55,881 nucleotides of DNA from Acidobacteriaceae bacterium (GTDB taxonomy: Bacteria > Acidobacteriota > Terriglobia > Bryobacterales > Bryobacteraceae): assembly GCA_019245255.1 (NCBI GenBank), contig JAFARV010000614.1:1-55881 (forward strand), written 5' to 3'. This document shows positions 22,635-31,835 of the stretch, in pieces. Positions within the stretch are counted from its first letter, which is position 1. Every line of letters starts with the position of its first letter. Below the pieces are notes generated by a model. It worked only from the letters and a program-made list of their open reading frames with translations. It made no database searches and was not told the origin of the DNA. A program made the translations under genes and the position numbers.

Positions 22635-23711
22635 ATGAGGTTTCTCATTAGTGGCGTCTGCGGGTTTGTAGGCTCCCGTCTTGCACTTGCGCTTACGGAG
22701 CGCGCGCCGAACACAGAGATTGTGGGCGTCGATAATTTGTTACGGCCTGGTTCCGAGCTAAATCGGCATGAACTCGCCTCCAGAGGTGTTCGCTTCATGC
22801 ATGGTGACGTTCGGATGAGAAGCGATGTCGAATCTCTGCCAGTGTGCGATTTCGTCATCGATGCTGCCGCCAATCCGAGTGTGTTGGCGGGGGTTGATGG
22901 CCGATCCAGTGCACGTCAGCTATGTGAGCACAACTTAATGGGGACGCTCAACGTACTCGAATACTGCCGTAACGAAAAGGCCGGCCTTGTACTTCTGAGC
23001 AGTAGCCGCGTCTATTCAGTTCAACATCTGGCGACATTGCCAATGTGCGTCGCCGATGAGGCGTTCCACCTCCGTCCAGACCCGGGATGCCTAACAAACG
23101 GTGTTAGTCAGGAAGGTGTTGCCGAGTGCTTTCCGGTCCAACAGCCGATATCGCTTTACGGCGCCACCAAGCTCTCCTCCGAGATTATGGCGATCGAATA
23201 TGGAGCAGCTTTTTCCTTTCCGGTTTGGATCAATCGCTGCGGCGTTCTTACGGGCGCCGGTCAATTTGGCACAGCTGAACAGGGCATCTTTTCGTACTGG
23301 CTGCATGCCCACGCCGCAAGGCTTCCATTGCGCTATATCGGCTTTGGAGGGTATGGATACCAAGTTCGAGATGCATTTCATCCCGATGATTTGGCAGACC
23401 TAATCTTGGCTCAGATCCGCCGCGACCCCGCGGGCAATGCGGTATACAACATTGGCGGAGGCCCAAGCAACACGATGTCGCTTGCGCAGTTGACTCGATG
23501 GTGTAATGAGCGCTTTGGCGTACATGCCCCATCCCGCGATGTTAGCCCCAGGCCTTTCGATATCCCCTGGATCGTCATGGACAACCAGCGCGCGGGTAAT
23601 GATTTTCAGTGGCGCCCGACAAGATCACTGCTATCTATTCTGGAAGAGATTGCAAATCACGTTGAAGCACATCCCGACTGGCTGCACCGAACCGGGGCAT
23701 ATGGGCGCTGA
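22635..23711 (+). CDS. NAD-dependent sugar-nucleotide epimerase/dehydratase
   Basis: A 358-residue extended SDR. It shows ISGVCGFVGSRLALAL for NAD, VIDAAANPSVLAGV, LLSSSRVYSVQHL and a complete YGATK active-site motif, then GYQVRDAFHPDDLADLI and YNIGGGPSN. It belongs to the same CDP-paratose-epimerase-like group as the gene before it (3-base gap), but keeps the catalytic tyrosine. The two may act in sequence or as a heteromer on a nucleotide sugar for the surface glycan. Confidence 0.85.
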   Translation: MRFLISGVCGFVGSRLALALTERAPNTEIVGVDNLLRPGSELNRHELASRGVRFMHGDVRMRSDVESLPVCDFVIDAAANPSVLAGVDGRSSARQLCEHNLMGTLNVLEYCRNEKAGLVLLSSSRVYSVQHLATLPMCVADEAFHLRPDPGCLTNGVSQEGVAECFPVQQPISLYGATKLSSEIMAIEYGAAFSFPVWINRCGVLTGAGQFGTAEQGIFSYWLHAHAARLPLRYIGFGGYGYQVRDAFHPDDLADLILAQIRRDPAGNAVYNIGGGPSNTMSLAQLTRWCNERFGVHAPSRDVSPRPFDIPWIVMDNQRAGNDFQWRPTRSLLSILEEIANHVEAHPDWLHRTGAYGR

Positions 23712-24465
23712 TCAACATGAAGATGCTCTTTCTCTTCTTAGCGTCATAATTCCGGCACGGGACGAGATAGGCTGCATTACATCTACCTTGGAGCATTTGT
23801 TTGTCGAACTCAGGCTGCACGCTGTCCCTCACGAAATCGTGGTAGTTGATGATGGAAGTACCGATGGCACATGGGAACGCTTATTATCACTGGTTGAGCG
23901 AGTGCCTACCTTGCGGCCTGTCCAAAACAGTGGTCCGCACGGATTTGGCCGCGCTGTCGTCTGTGGCTTCGAGCACATGACGGGCGATGCCGTTGTCATC
24001 ATGATGGCGGATGAATCGGACGACTGCCGGGATGTCGTTAGATATTGGAAGTTACTCAATGAAGGCTGGGATGCTGTTTTTGGTTCCAGGTTTATCAGAG
24101 GTGGAGGCGTCATTGATTATCCCTGGTTGAAGCTCAGAATAAATCGCTTGGCGAATCTATTAATCCGACTGCTATTCAGGATAAGATTGAATGACACAAC
24201 CAATGCATTCAAGGCATACCGACGATCTGTTGTTGAAGGCTGCAGGCCTTGGCTCTCTCCACATTTTAATCTCACCGTTGAGCTGCCGTTGAAAACAATT
24301 GTGCGTGGCTACACATGGACCGTAGTTCCAATAACATGGCGCAATCGCAGAACTGGCGAAGCAAAACTGAAGCTCAAAGAGATGGGCAGTCGTTATTTAT
24401 TCATCTGCTTCTACGTATGGCTTGAAAAGTACTTCAGCGGCGGCGATTACCGGAAATCTGATTGA
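23701..24465 (+). CDS. GT2 glycosyltransferase, DPM1-like
   Basis: The ATG at 23701 gives 254 residues and overlaps the epimerase stop by 11 bases. The open frame extends further upstream, but that part is the shadow of the epimerase. The GT-A nucleotide-binding part reads LSVIIPARDEIG and IVVVDDGSTDGTWE. VIMMADESDDC holds the metal-binding acidic residues, and FGSRFIRGGG and NDTTNAFKAYRR are typical of polyprenyl-phosphate mannosyl/glucosyltransferases. No C-terminal membrane domain follows. It probably charges a lipid carrier with a sugar. Confidence 0.88.
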   Translation: MGADQHEDALSLLSVIIPARDEIGCITSTLEHLFVELRLHAVPHEIVVVDDGSTDGTWERLLSLVERVPTLRPVQNSGPHGFGRAVVCGFEHMTGDAVVIMMADESDDCRDVVRYWKLLNEGWDAVFGSRFIRGGGVIDYPWLKLRINRLANLLIRLLFRIRLNDTTNAFKAYRRSVVEGCRPWLSPHFNLTVELPLKTIVRGYTWTVVPITWRNRRTGEAKLKLKEMGSRYLFICFYVWLEKYFSGGDYRKSD

Positions 24466-24477
24466 TACGGTGATGTA

Positions 24478-26115
24478 GTGGGCGAACTGTTTCGGCTAGA
24501 AAAGCCGCGTCAATCTCTTGCCTTCAGCGGAGAAAGGTTCACAACTGAAGCAGGTGGACAAATTGAGACCGAGCATCTCCACCGGTACCTGTTGGCGCGC
24601 GAATTCTGTAGGGGTAAGGATGTGCTCGATGTTGCGTCTGGAGAAGGATACGGTGCAGCTATTTTGGCGAAGGTTGCGCGATCCACCATCGGCGTAGAAA
24701 TCGACCCGCCAGCAGCGACACATGCACATCAGTCGTATTCGCGGTCAAACCTGAGGTTTGTGTGTGGTGATGCCCGCCAGCTTCCATTAGCAGACGCATC
24801 GGTGGATGTTGTGGTCTCATTTGAGACGCTGGAACACTTCGCCGAACATGACGAATTTCTACTGGAGGTGAAACGAGTTCTGCGCCCGAATGGGATTGTT
24901 GTAATATCAACGCCCGATCGAGACGTGTACTCGCCAGTCGGCAGGCCCGCAAACCCATTTCACGTACGCGAACTCACGGCTGAACAATTTAGATCAGCGT
25001 TGGGCCGGGTCTTTGTCGAGCATGCGGTGTATGTTCAGCGGCCGCTTGCCGGATCGGTGATCATGCCGTCGGAGTCTGGTAGATGTGATGGAGCGATTCT
25101 CTCATTTGAGAAGCGCGACCCCGATCACATCGAAGCGGATTCTGGGCTGCCGCGAGCTGTCTACTTAATTGCTTTTGCATCTGCTCAACCTGTTCCGAAC
25201 GTATTCTCAACCAGCCTCTATGTGAGCGATAGCTCTCTTGAACAGCCAGATGCACAACAGCGCCAAGATCACACAACACTTCAAATATTCTCGGGTGGTC
25301 ACGGTGGTTATTCCGAAGAGCTTAGCTTAAGAAAGGCGTTCCGGTTAGGTGTATGGGAAAACCTTTTTTTTGACATTCCAGCGGCGATCAGTGGGCAAAT
25401 CAGAATTGACCCGGCCGATCGTCCTGGGATAGCGGAAGTTTCGCGTATTGCACTGACCACAGACACTGGCGACTTAGTATGGAGCTCTGAAGCTTCCGGT
25501 GCGGTGCAGGAGCTAAAAGCAGCCGGTACGGCCATGATCATACCTCATAGTGATGGTTTGCTGTTGCTGAGCACGGGGCCGGATCCGCAGGTTCTCGTCC
25601 CCCAATTGACGCACAAAGGCGCGCGACTGCATGTGGAGATCTCGTTGCGATTCGATCAAAATCCACATGCGATGAGTGAGGCGGTCAATCAGCACATCAC
25701 CCGACGAATTGAAACACTGGCGCAAAATCATTATCGGGAACTTGAAGCAAAGCAAAAGGAGCTTGTCTACTGCAATGAGAGGATTTCGCAAATCTCAATA
25801 CAACTCCGGGCTTCTGAAAGTGAGCGCATGCTAACACTTGCTGATTACAAGCAGGTTTTGGCGGAACGGAACGACCTTCGGCGCGAGGTGGGCGTAATAG
25901 AGGCGGCACTCGCCGGAACTGGCCAGCAACAGAAAGCTGAGCTCGAGCGTTTGCAACGAGAGCTGAGTGTGCACCAAATTAACTTACATTCCATGGAGGA
26001 TCAGCTTCGCTCGGAACAGCAGATTAATGCCGCGGTCCTTCGCTCTGTATCCTGGAGGGTAACCCGGCCCTGCCGGACTGTGATGGCGTTTGCAAGGAAA
26101 CTGCTTCGGCGATGA
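24478..26115 (+). CDS. SAM methyltransferase with coiled-coil tail
   Basis: Starts at GTG 24478 and gives 545 residues. The N-terminal class I methyltransferase domain (about residues 1-220) shows KDVLDVASGEGYGAAIL for SAM binding and VDVVVSFETLEHFAEHD. A middle part of unclear fold follows, then a coiled coil (residues about 410-520, rich in Q, E and R). The last residues, SVSWRVTRPCRTVMAFARK, match the end found on many O-antigen methyltransferases and glycosyltransferases. It probably methylates a glycan end or sugar and could act in chain-length control. Its stop overlaps the next start as ATGA. Confidence 0.82.
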   Translation: MGELFRLEKPRQSLAFSGERFTTEAGGQIETEHLHRYLLAREFCRGKDVLDVASGEGYGAAILAKVARSTIGVEIDPPAATHAHQSYSRSNLRFVCGDARQLPLADASVDVVVSFETLEHFAEHDEFLLEVKRVLRPNGIVVISTPDRDVYSPVGRPANPFHVRELTAEQFRSALGRVFVEHAVYVQRPLAGSVIMPSESGRCDGAILSFEKRDPDHIEADSGLPRAVYLIAFASAQPVPNVFSTSLYVSDSSLEQPDAQQRQDHTTLQIFSGGHGGYSEELSLRKAFRLGVWENLFFDIPAAISGQIRIDPADRPGIAEVSRIALTTDTGDLVWSSEASGAVQELKAAGTAMIIPHSDGLLLLSTGPDPQVLVPQLTHKGARLHVEISLRFDQNPHAMSEAVNQHITRRIETLAQNHYRELEAKQKELVYCNERISQISIQLRASESERMLTLADYKQVLAERNDLRREVGVIEAALAGTGQQQKAELERLQRELSVHQINLHSMEDQLRSEQQINAAVLRSVSWRVTRPCRTVMAFARKLLRR

Positions 26116-28025
26116 CCTCGATATATGAAGACACTAAACCTGCTGCAGCGCACAATATACCGCGCTTGCTAAGCCGGCCCGTGGTGATCCTCATTCCTGC
26201 CTACGGCGCAGCGGATAGGCTTCGGACTTGTTTGAAGAGCTTGGCTGCGGACGCCCCGCGTAGCTGTAGTTTCTACGTAATTGACGACGGCACTCCAAAC
26301 GACAACATTGCGATGATTTGCGAGGAGACGCAAGCACATCTGCCTGAACTTCGATACATACGAAGCGACGTGAATCGAGGCTTCGTGCGCACATGTAACT
26401 TGGGCATGGAGCATTTTTGCCCGCAAGGGTCGGATCTCCTGCTCCTCAACTCTGATGTCGAAGTAACGCCTGATTTCCTCAACGAAATGCAGGCAGTATT
26501 AGATCTGCATGAAAAGCATGCTGTCGTTACGCCTCGAAGCAACAATGCCACGATATTCTCGATACCGTTTGCGGCTGACCGGTTGCCTCCTGCTGATTCC
26601 TTCGCACTTTGGCGTCGCCTCAAGCCGCACCTGCCGCGGTACTACGTAATGCCAACGGCCGTCGGCTTCTGCATGTTGATCAAGAGCACGGTTCTAGAAC
26701 GCTTTGGTTTATTTGACGACGTATATGGGTTTGGCTACAACGAAGAGAACGATTATGTGTGCCGCATCAACCGTTTCGGGTACTCGGCGGTTTCGGCAAA
26801 TTGGGCTTTTGTATTTCATCATGAAATGTCATCGTTCGGGCAACGGCGCGCCGATTTAGAGCGACGCAACCGCGCCGTGCTACTCACCAGGTACCCTGAA
26901 TATGAGCGCAAGGTGCATGATTACTGCCGTCTGCACGCCGATCCCATTGAAATCTTTGCGCCACTTTATTGCTCTCATCGCCCGCGGATTCTATACGACC
27001 TTTTTCATGTCTCTCCGATCTACAACGGAACAACTGAGTTCGCGCTAAATCTGCTTCGCGAGCTACCCTCTCTGCTCGGCAATGAGTATGAGTTACACGT
27101 GGGAATGAAAGGTGAACCACTCGAGTTCTTCTCGTCTGAGCTGCGAGGCCATTATCTCTATACTGATGATGCTGCTGATGCGACCGGGCGCTTCGATTTG
27201 GTATTCAAGCCCGGCCAAGTGTTCACTCTGGAGGAGTTTCGCCGAATGAATCGCTTGGCCCCTCGTGTGGCATATACCTTACAAGATATTATCGGCGTCA
27301 GGTGCGAGTATCTTAATTCGGCATATCGCCGGGTGTTGTTCAAAAGAGTTGCAGAACTGTCTGATCGCATATTTACCATCAGTGATTCCTCTCGATCGGA
27401 CTTTCGGGCCTTTTACGACTGCTACCTAGATTTGGAAGTAATTTACCATGGGACAACATTTACGGATACAAATCGAACAGGCGAGGGCGATTACATTCTT
27501 TTGGTCGGTAATCATTACTTTCATAAGGGAATAGCCGAGACGCTCCTGTTTCTGAAACATGCAGGACCGATTGTTGTGCTTGGGAGCGAATCGCACGTCG
27601 ATTCGTCCACCGCGAATGTTCGGTGGCTTGTCAGTGGCCAACTCACCAAACGCTATGTACGCAGTCTTTTCGCGAGAGCCAAGGTTATCATCTATCCGAG
27701 TCATTACGAGGGATTTGGATTGCCTGTTATGGATGCATTAGCACTCGGTAAGCCTGTCATTGCATTGGATACCGCGGTCAATCGCGAACTTGCAGCCGTC
27801 ACTCGTAATCCAAACTTGCATCTGGTATCGTCTGTTGCATGCTTAAGCGACATTCTGAAACGGGTGACGCCGATTCCTACGACTATTGGCCCCGTAAGAA
27901 CTTGGTGCGATGCCGCAAGACAGTACGTCAACGCATTTAAAGAACTGCTCGGCCGCGATATCGATGTCGTCAGGCTGCGAGCTCGCTGGGATTTCCTGCG
28001 CAGCCTTGAGGCCCTTCAGAACTAG
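26112..28025 (+). CDS. Bifunctional GT2-GT4 glycosyltransferase
   Basis: A 637-residue protein with two catalytic parts. Residues about 25-270 are a GT-A family 2 domain (VVILIPAYGAADRL, FYVIDDGTPND, LLLLNSDVEVTPDFL, YNEENDYVCRINRFGY). Residues about 290-600 are a GT-B family 4 domain ending in KVIIYPSHYEGFGLPVMDAL, with the glutamate of the EGFG motif. Such fusions often add two sugars in succession to a polysaccharide. It overlaps the methyltransferase gene by four bases. Confidence 0.88.
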   Translation: MTSIYEDTKPAAAHNIPRLLSRPVVILIPAYGAADRLRTCLKSLAADAPRSCSFYVIDDGTPNDNIAMICEETQAHLPELRYIRSDVNRGFVRTCNLGMEHFCPQGSDLLLLNSDVEVTPDFLNEMQAVLDLHEKHAVVTPRSNNATIFSIPFAADRLPPADSFALWRRLKPHLPRYYVMPTAVGFCMLIKSTVLERFGLFDDVYGFGYNEENDYVCRINRFGYSAVSANWAFVFHHEMSSFGQRRADLERRNRAVLLTRYPEYERKVHDYCRLHADPIEIFAPLYCSHRPRILYDLFHVSPIYNGTTEFALNLLRELPSLLGNEYELHVGMKGEPLEFFSSELRGHYLYTDDAADATGRFDLVFKPGQVFTLEEFRRMNRLAPRVAYTLQDIIGVRCEYLNSAYRRVLFKRVAELSDRIFTISDSSRSDFRAFYDCYLDLEVIYHGTTFTDTNRTGEGDYILLVGNHYFHKGIAETLLFLKHAGPIVVLGSESHVDSSTANVRWLVSGQLTKRYVRSLFARAKVIIYPSHYEGFGLPVMDALALGKPVIALDTAVNRELAAVTRNPNLHLVSSVACLSDILKRVTPIPTTIGPVRTWCDAARQYVNAFKELLGRDIDVVRLRARWDFLRSLEALQN

Positions 28026-28035
28026 GAAGCTCGCG

Positions 28036-29937
28036 ATGGGATCGCTTTGGGGAGCGCGTTTTGAGGTGGATACACCAGCACCTGTCCGCCTCAGTCGAAG
28101 CGAATATTACATAGCGGGCTGGTTTACTCCAGCTCAAGACAGCGGCATACACCAGCGTCTCGTTCTGGAAGTGGATGGCGTGAGGCTCCCCGTGAGCCTC
28201 GGCTTGCGCCGGAATGATGTAGCAGAGCATCTCGGTAGTCCGAGCGCCGCAGACTCCGGGTTCATCGCCAGATTTCAAGCACCACGGATAAGCCCTCGAA
28301 TTCGTTTGTTCTTCGAAGACGTGGAGAAAAGACACGCTGTAGCTGAGTTCGTTGTCCCCGTATCGTCGCCACCGCGGCCCAGAACCCACGGCGGCATATC
28401 GGACTATCATCACTGGATTATCAATGTGGAGCCGAATCTGTTTCACCCCAGGGATCACATTCATGCTCATTTGGCCAGGCTTCCGTACCGTCCGTTGATT
28501 TCGATCATTGTTGTCCCCGCAGAGACACTAAACACGTATTTGTTCAATCGCTGTCTCATATCCGTGTTGGAACAGCACTACTCGCATCTGGAGGTTCACG
28601 CCTGCATTCCTTCGTGTGGACACATTCAGCCACAGGACCATCTGGACCAAAGGATACTAACGGATTTGCGGTTTACTATAACGGAGCGCACGTTGTTTGA
28701 TCAGATAGGATCGTGTGTAGCCGACGTACTTAGAGTAGTGCAGGGTGACTATCTTATATGGATGCGCGATGACGATGAATTACATCCGCACGCACTGGTT
28801 GAACTTGTCGATCACCTAAACAGGCGTCCACAAGCGGCGTTTCTCTACTCCGATGAGGATCATATTGACGTTTATGGCAACAGAAGCAAACCGGTTGCGA
28901 AACCCGAGTTTGATAGGGAGATGCTAGTTTCATGCAACTACATCGGATACTTAGCATGCATTCGTCGGGACACATTGGCCGGATGCGGCGACCTGCGTAC
29001 CCTCAGCGAACGGGCAGAGTATTGGGACCTGCTATTGCGTTCCACCGACCAGCACGACGAGAACTCCATCAGCCACGTTCCGAAGGTTCTGTACCACCGG
29101 CGGGTGTACGATACATCGACATCGATCGAATCCCGGAACGCCTCAGATCCTCAAGCAACCAATATAAGACTGATTACAAATTACCTTAAAAACACCAATC
29201 GACCCGGCACCGCCGGGCCGGGGATTGGTCGAAGCACCGTCCGCATACGCTTTCCGTATCCTTCGGACGTGAGGGCCGGCGTGTTTGTTCGAACACAGGA
29301 CGGCCCTTTTCAGATCTCGCTGCTGAGCCAGCAGCCCGAAAGGGAATCAATTCAGTTCTATGAAATCACAGGATGTGCAGTGCGCCCCGTAACAAGCCAG
29401 TGCCTCTCCGGCTTGGAACTGCCGCTTTCGGCGCCCGATAGTCCGCCGGAGGACGTCCTGATTTTTATTAATGAGTCGCTTGAAAGTGTTAATCACTTCT
29501 TTCTCAATGAATTACTCGGTCAAGCGATGCGCCCCGAGTGTGGTCTGGTCACCGGACTGTCGCTCGATTTAACGCGTGCTATTTTACATGCCGGATTTGT
29601 TGCTAGACATGACGGCACAGTTTACGACCCTTTTGCCGGACAGCCTTTTGCCAACCATCTGAACGTCGTGCGCACCGTTGATTCTATTTCTGATTACTTC
29701 TTTGCGGTACGGCGCGAAATATTTCTGGCGGCTGGCGGGCTTGCGTCGATATCAGAATCACACATGAGTCGTCTGGTACGTAGGATCGCAATGGAGACAA
29801 AAACCCGTACCCTCCGCGTTATAGTCACTCCTTATGCGATCGCTACCTTCGAGTGTTCGCCCTCCGATTCAGACGTCGCGAGAGTGAACCCCGATCGGCT
29901 ACAACCAGCAAGCAGCGCACATCAGATCTCCAGTTGA
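28036..29937 (+). CDS. GT2 glycosyltransferase with N-terminal GW module
   Basis: The ATG at 28036 with AGGAAG ten bases upstream gives 633 residues; an earlier in-frame ATG at 27910 lies inside the previous gene. Residues about 15-110 form a beta-rich module (YYIAGWFTPAQDSG, LEVDGVRLPV, LRRNDVAEHLG) that recurs in the next two proteins but one. A GT2 domain follows (LISIIVVPAETLN, YLIWMRDDDELHP, LYSDEDHIDVYGN). The C-terminal 200 residues resemble a second, degenerate GT2-like domain (VLIFINESLESVN, ITPYA-like end). It fits a rhamnan- or O-antigen-type glycosyltransferase. Confidence 0.83.
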   Translation: MGSLWGARFEVDTPAPVRLSRSEYYIAGWFTPAQDSGIHQRLVLEVDGVRLPVSLGLRRNDVAEHLGSPSAADSGFIARFQAPRISPRIRLFFEDVEKRHAVAEFVVPVSSPPRPRTHGGISDYHHWIINVEPNLFHPRDHIHAHLARLPYRPLISIIVVPAETLNTYLFNRCLISVLEQHYSHLEVHACIPSCGHIQPQDHLDQRILTDLRFTITERTLFDQIGSCVADVLRVVQGDYLIWMRDDDELHPHALVELVDHLNRRPQAAFLYSDEDHIDVYGNRSKPVAKPEFDREMLVSCNYIGYLACIRRDTLAGCGDLRTLSERAEYWDLLLRSTDQHDENSISHVPKVLYHRRVYDTSTSIESRNASDPQATNIRLITNYLKNTNRPGTAGPGIGRSTVRIRFPYPSDVRAGVFVRTQDGPFQISLLSQQPERESIQFYEITGCAVRPVTSQCLSGLELPLSAPDSPPEDVLIFINESLESVNHFFLNELLGQAMRPECGLVTGLSLDLTRAILHAGFVARHDGTVYDPFAGQPFANHLNVVRTVDSISDYFFAVRREIFLAAGGLASISESHMSRLVRRIAMETKTRTLRVIVTPYAIATFECSPSDSDVARVNPDRLQPASSAHQISS

Positions 29938-29938
29938 G

Positions 29939-31765
29939 ATGCTAAAGACGCCACGCCACCGCGAATTCGTTGACCACGAGCACGCATTAGAGCAGCACGC
30001 GCCTTCTGAAACTCTATTGATTGATCGTATAACCGCGGGTCTCAGCCGGGTAATTCTTGTCGTAGGATGTTGTACCTTTCTTGCTACGGTCTGGATAGTC
30101 GTCCGCACCTACAGCCCGGTTCTATTTTGGGATCACTGGGACATTATTCGTGAGTTATTCCAGAATCATACCCGCATCACTGTTGGCGAATTGTGGGCGC
30201 AACACAATGAACACCGGATCCTTTTGGGACGGCTGCTATTCTATGCGGATTTGTTTTGGTTTGGCGGAACCAACAAGAGTCTCCTCGTGGAGATCATTGC
30301 TGCCCAGCTGTTCCTCCTTGCCGTATTTGTGTGGGCTATTGTCCGCTTTGGGGCCGTCAGTAAACCCACTCTGTGGACCGCAATTGGGCTGCTTACATAT
30401 TGCTGTTTTTCGCCATTACAAATTAATAATTTTGTGTGGCCATTTCAAATCACATTTGTGATGTCCGGAATAGGCCCAATCACGTGCTTTGCAGCAGCGG
30501 TCGAATACTCCCGCACCCCAGCGAGTAACAACAGGCGCCGGACGAGATTAATCCTACTCTGCATCGCATCGGCCCTCTTTGCGGAAGGGACCTTGGCCAG
30601 CGGGTTACTCGTGTGGCCACTGCTTTGCGCCCTTGCACTTATTTTGCGGTTTTTGCGGCGCCATCAGGCGCTAGTCGCTGGAACGGCCATGGTCGGAATA
30701 GCTGCATATTTAATCAAATATCAGGCACCCCTGGGGGTGTCAGATCCTCTGGAAACAATTAAGGAACCTGGCCGTGTTCTGGGGTTCGTGCTTACCGAAT
30801 TGGCATGGAGTTGGGATCAAAGCGTCCCAAACGCCTCCGCCTGGCCCACGTTATCTGAGGAGCTGGCATTTATCGCGATTGCGGCGAGTATCGCGGCCGT
30901 AATGTATTACGTACTCAATCCAAGACGAGAGCCGCTTTACGTATTTCTAGTTGTGTCGATATTGTATGCCATTGCTGCCGTTACACTTACCGCACTCGGC
31001 CGCCTACGATTTGGTCTGTCTCAAGCCACAGAGAGCCGTTATCAGTCTCTCGCATTACTGTTTTGGGCATTGATGGTGGTTCTATGTATCGTTTGGTTCG
31101 ACAAACAGGGAAAAGCGTTGTTGGCTGTCCAAGTTGGCTGTCTGTTGTTGTTCATGGGAGGCGCCTCTCGGTTCGTGCACATGCTCCATTGGGCAGAAGG
31201 ACAACAGGATGGCCTCGGCCGAGCGTGGCGAGCGTTAATTACTAGCTCAGGCGACCCAGCAGCGCGTGTGTTGTACTACGATTTCCCGATGTTGCGCGTC
31301 CTTGCCGCGCATCTGCACGAACATCATTGGGGCCCACAAGAGGGCAAATGGGCGTATAGCGTTCCCACTCTGATCGTAGAGCCCAGCCGCCCCTCAGCTT
31401 CGGTTTCCGGGTTCAGTATTGCTGCGGCGCAGGAATGCAGTGGTTTTATTGACGGAGCAGAACTGACACCAGATCTCCATCACGTAACGGTCCAAGGTTG
31501 GGCATGGGAAAACACAACCGCATCTCTCCCTTCTGTCGTTATACTAGCCTCCGAAAACGGCCAACCGGCCGGATCTGCACAACTCGGCCTCGCTCGGCCA
31601 GATGTGATTGGGGCTGTTCATCGGATTACATCGTCCAATACGGGATGGAGAGTCACAATTGTCATGCCCTCAAAGCGCGGTGTTTATCACGCATTCGCCA
31701 TCGGGCAAGAGCATAAGTCGGCTTGTGAGTTATCTAATGAACTGAACATTGGCTCACTCCCTTGA
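29939..31765 (+). CDS. Polytopic membrane protein with C-terminal GW module
   Basis: A 608-residue inner-membrane protein with roughly ten or more hydrophobic spans over residues 30-430. An aromatic first periplasmic region (VLFWDHWDIIRELF, QHNEHRILLGR) resembles GT39/ArnT-like C-type glycosyltransferases. A soluble C-terminal domain carries the VTVQGWAWENTTASLP and LGLARPDVIGAVH pattern. It starts one base after the preceding stop. A polyprenyl-phosphate-dependent glycosyltransferase is the best guess. The acidic residues of the usual GT-C DE motif are not certain, so a polymerase or flippase-associated role is possible. Confidence 0.7.
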   Translation: MLKTPRHREFVDHEHALEQHAPSETLLIDRITAGLSRVILVVGCCTFLATVWIVVRTYSPVLFWDHWDIIRELFQNHTRITVGELWAQHNEHRILLGRLLFYADLFWFGGTNKSLLVEIIAAQLFLLAVFVWAIVRFGAVSKPTLWTAIGLLTYCCFSPLQINNFVWPFQITFVMSGIGPITCFAAAVEYSRTPASNNRRRTRLILLCIASALFAEGTLASGLLVWPLLCALALILRFLRRHQALVAGTAMVGIAAYLIKYQAPLGVSDPLETIKEPGRVLGFVLTELAWSWDQSVPNASAWPTLSEELAFIAIAASIAAVMYYVLNPRREPLYVFLVVSILYAIAAVTLTALGRLRFGLSQATESRYQSLALLFWALMVVLCIVWFDKQGKALLAVQVGCLLLFMGGASRFVHMLHWAEGQQDGLGRAWRALITSSGDPAARVLYYDFPMLRVLAAHLHEHHWGPQEGKWAYSVPTLIVEPSRPSASVSGFSIAAAQECSGFIDGAELTPDLHHVTVQGWAWENTTASLPSVVILASENGQPAGSAQLGLARPDVIGAVHRITSSNTGWRVTIVMPSKRGVYHAFAIGQEHKSACELSNELNIGSLP

Positions 31766-31835
31766 TCGCAACGCATTTCAATGGCCTGTACAGGATTGCG
31801 CATGAGGACTACCGAAAAGCCGCCGCTGTTTACCA

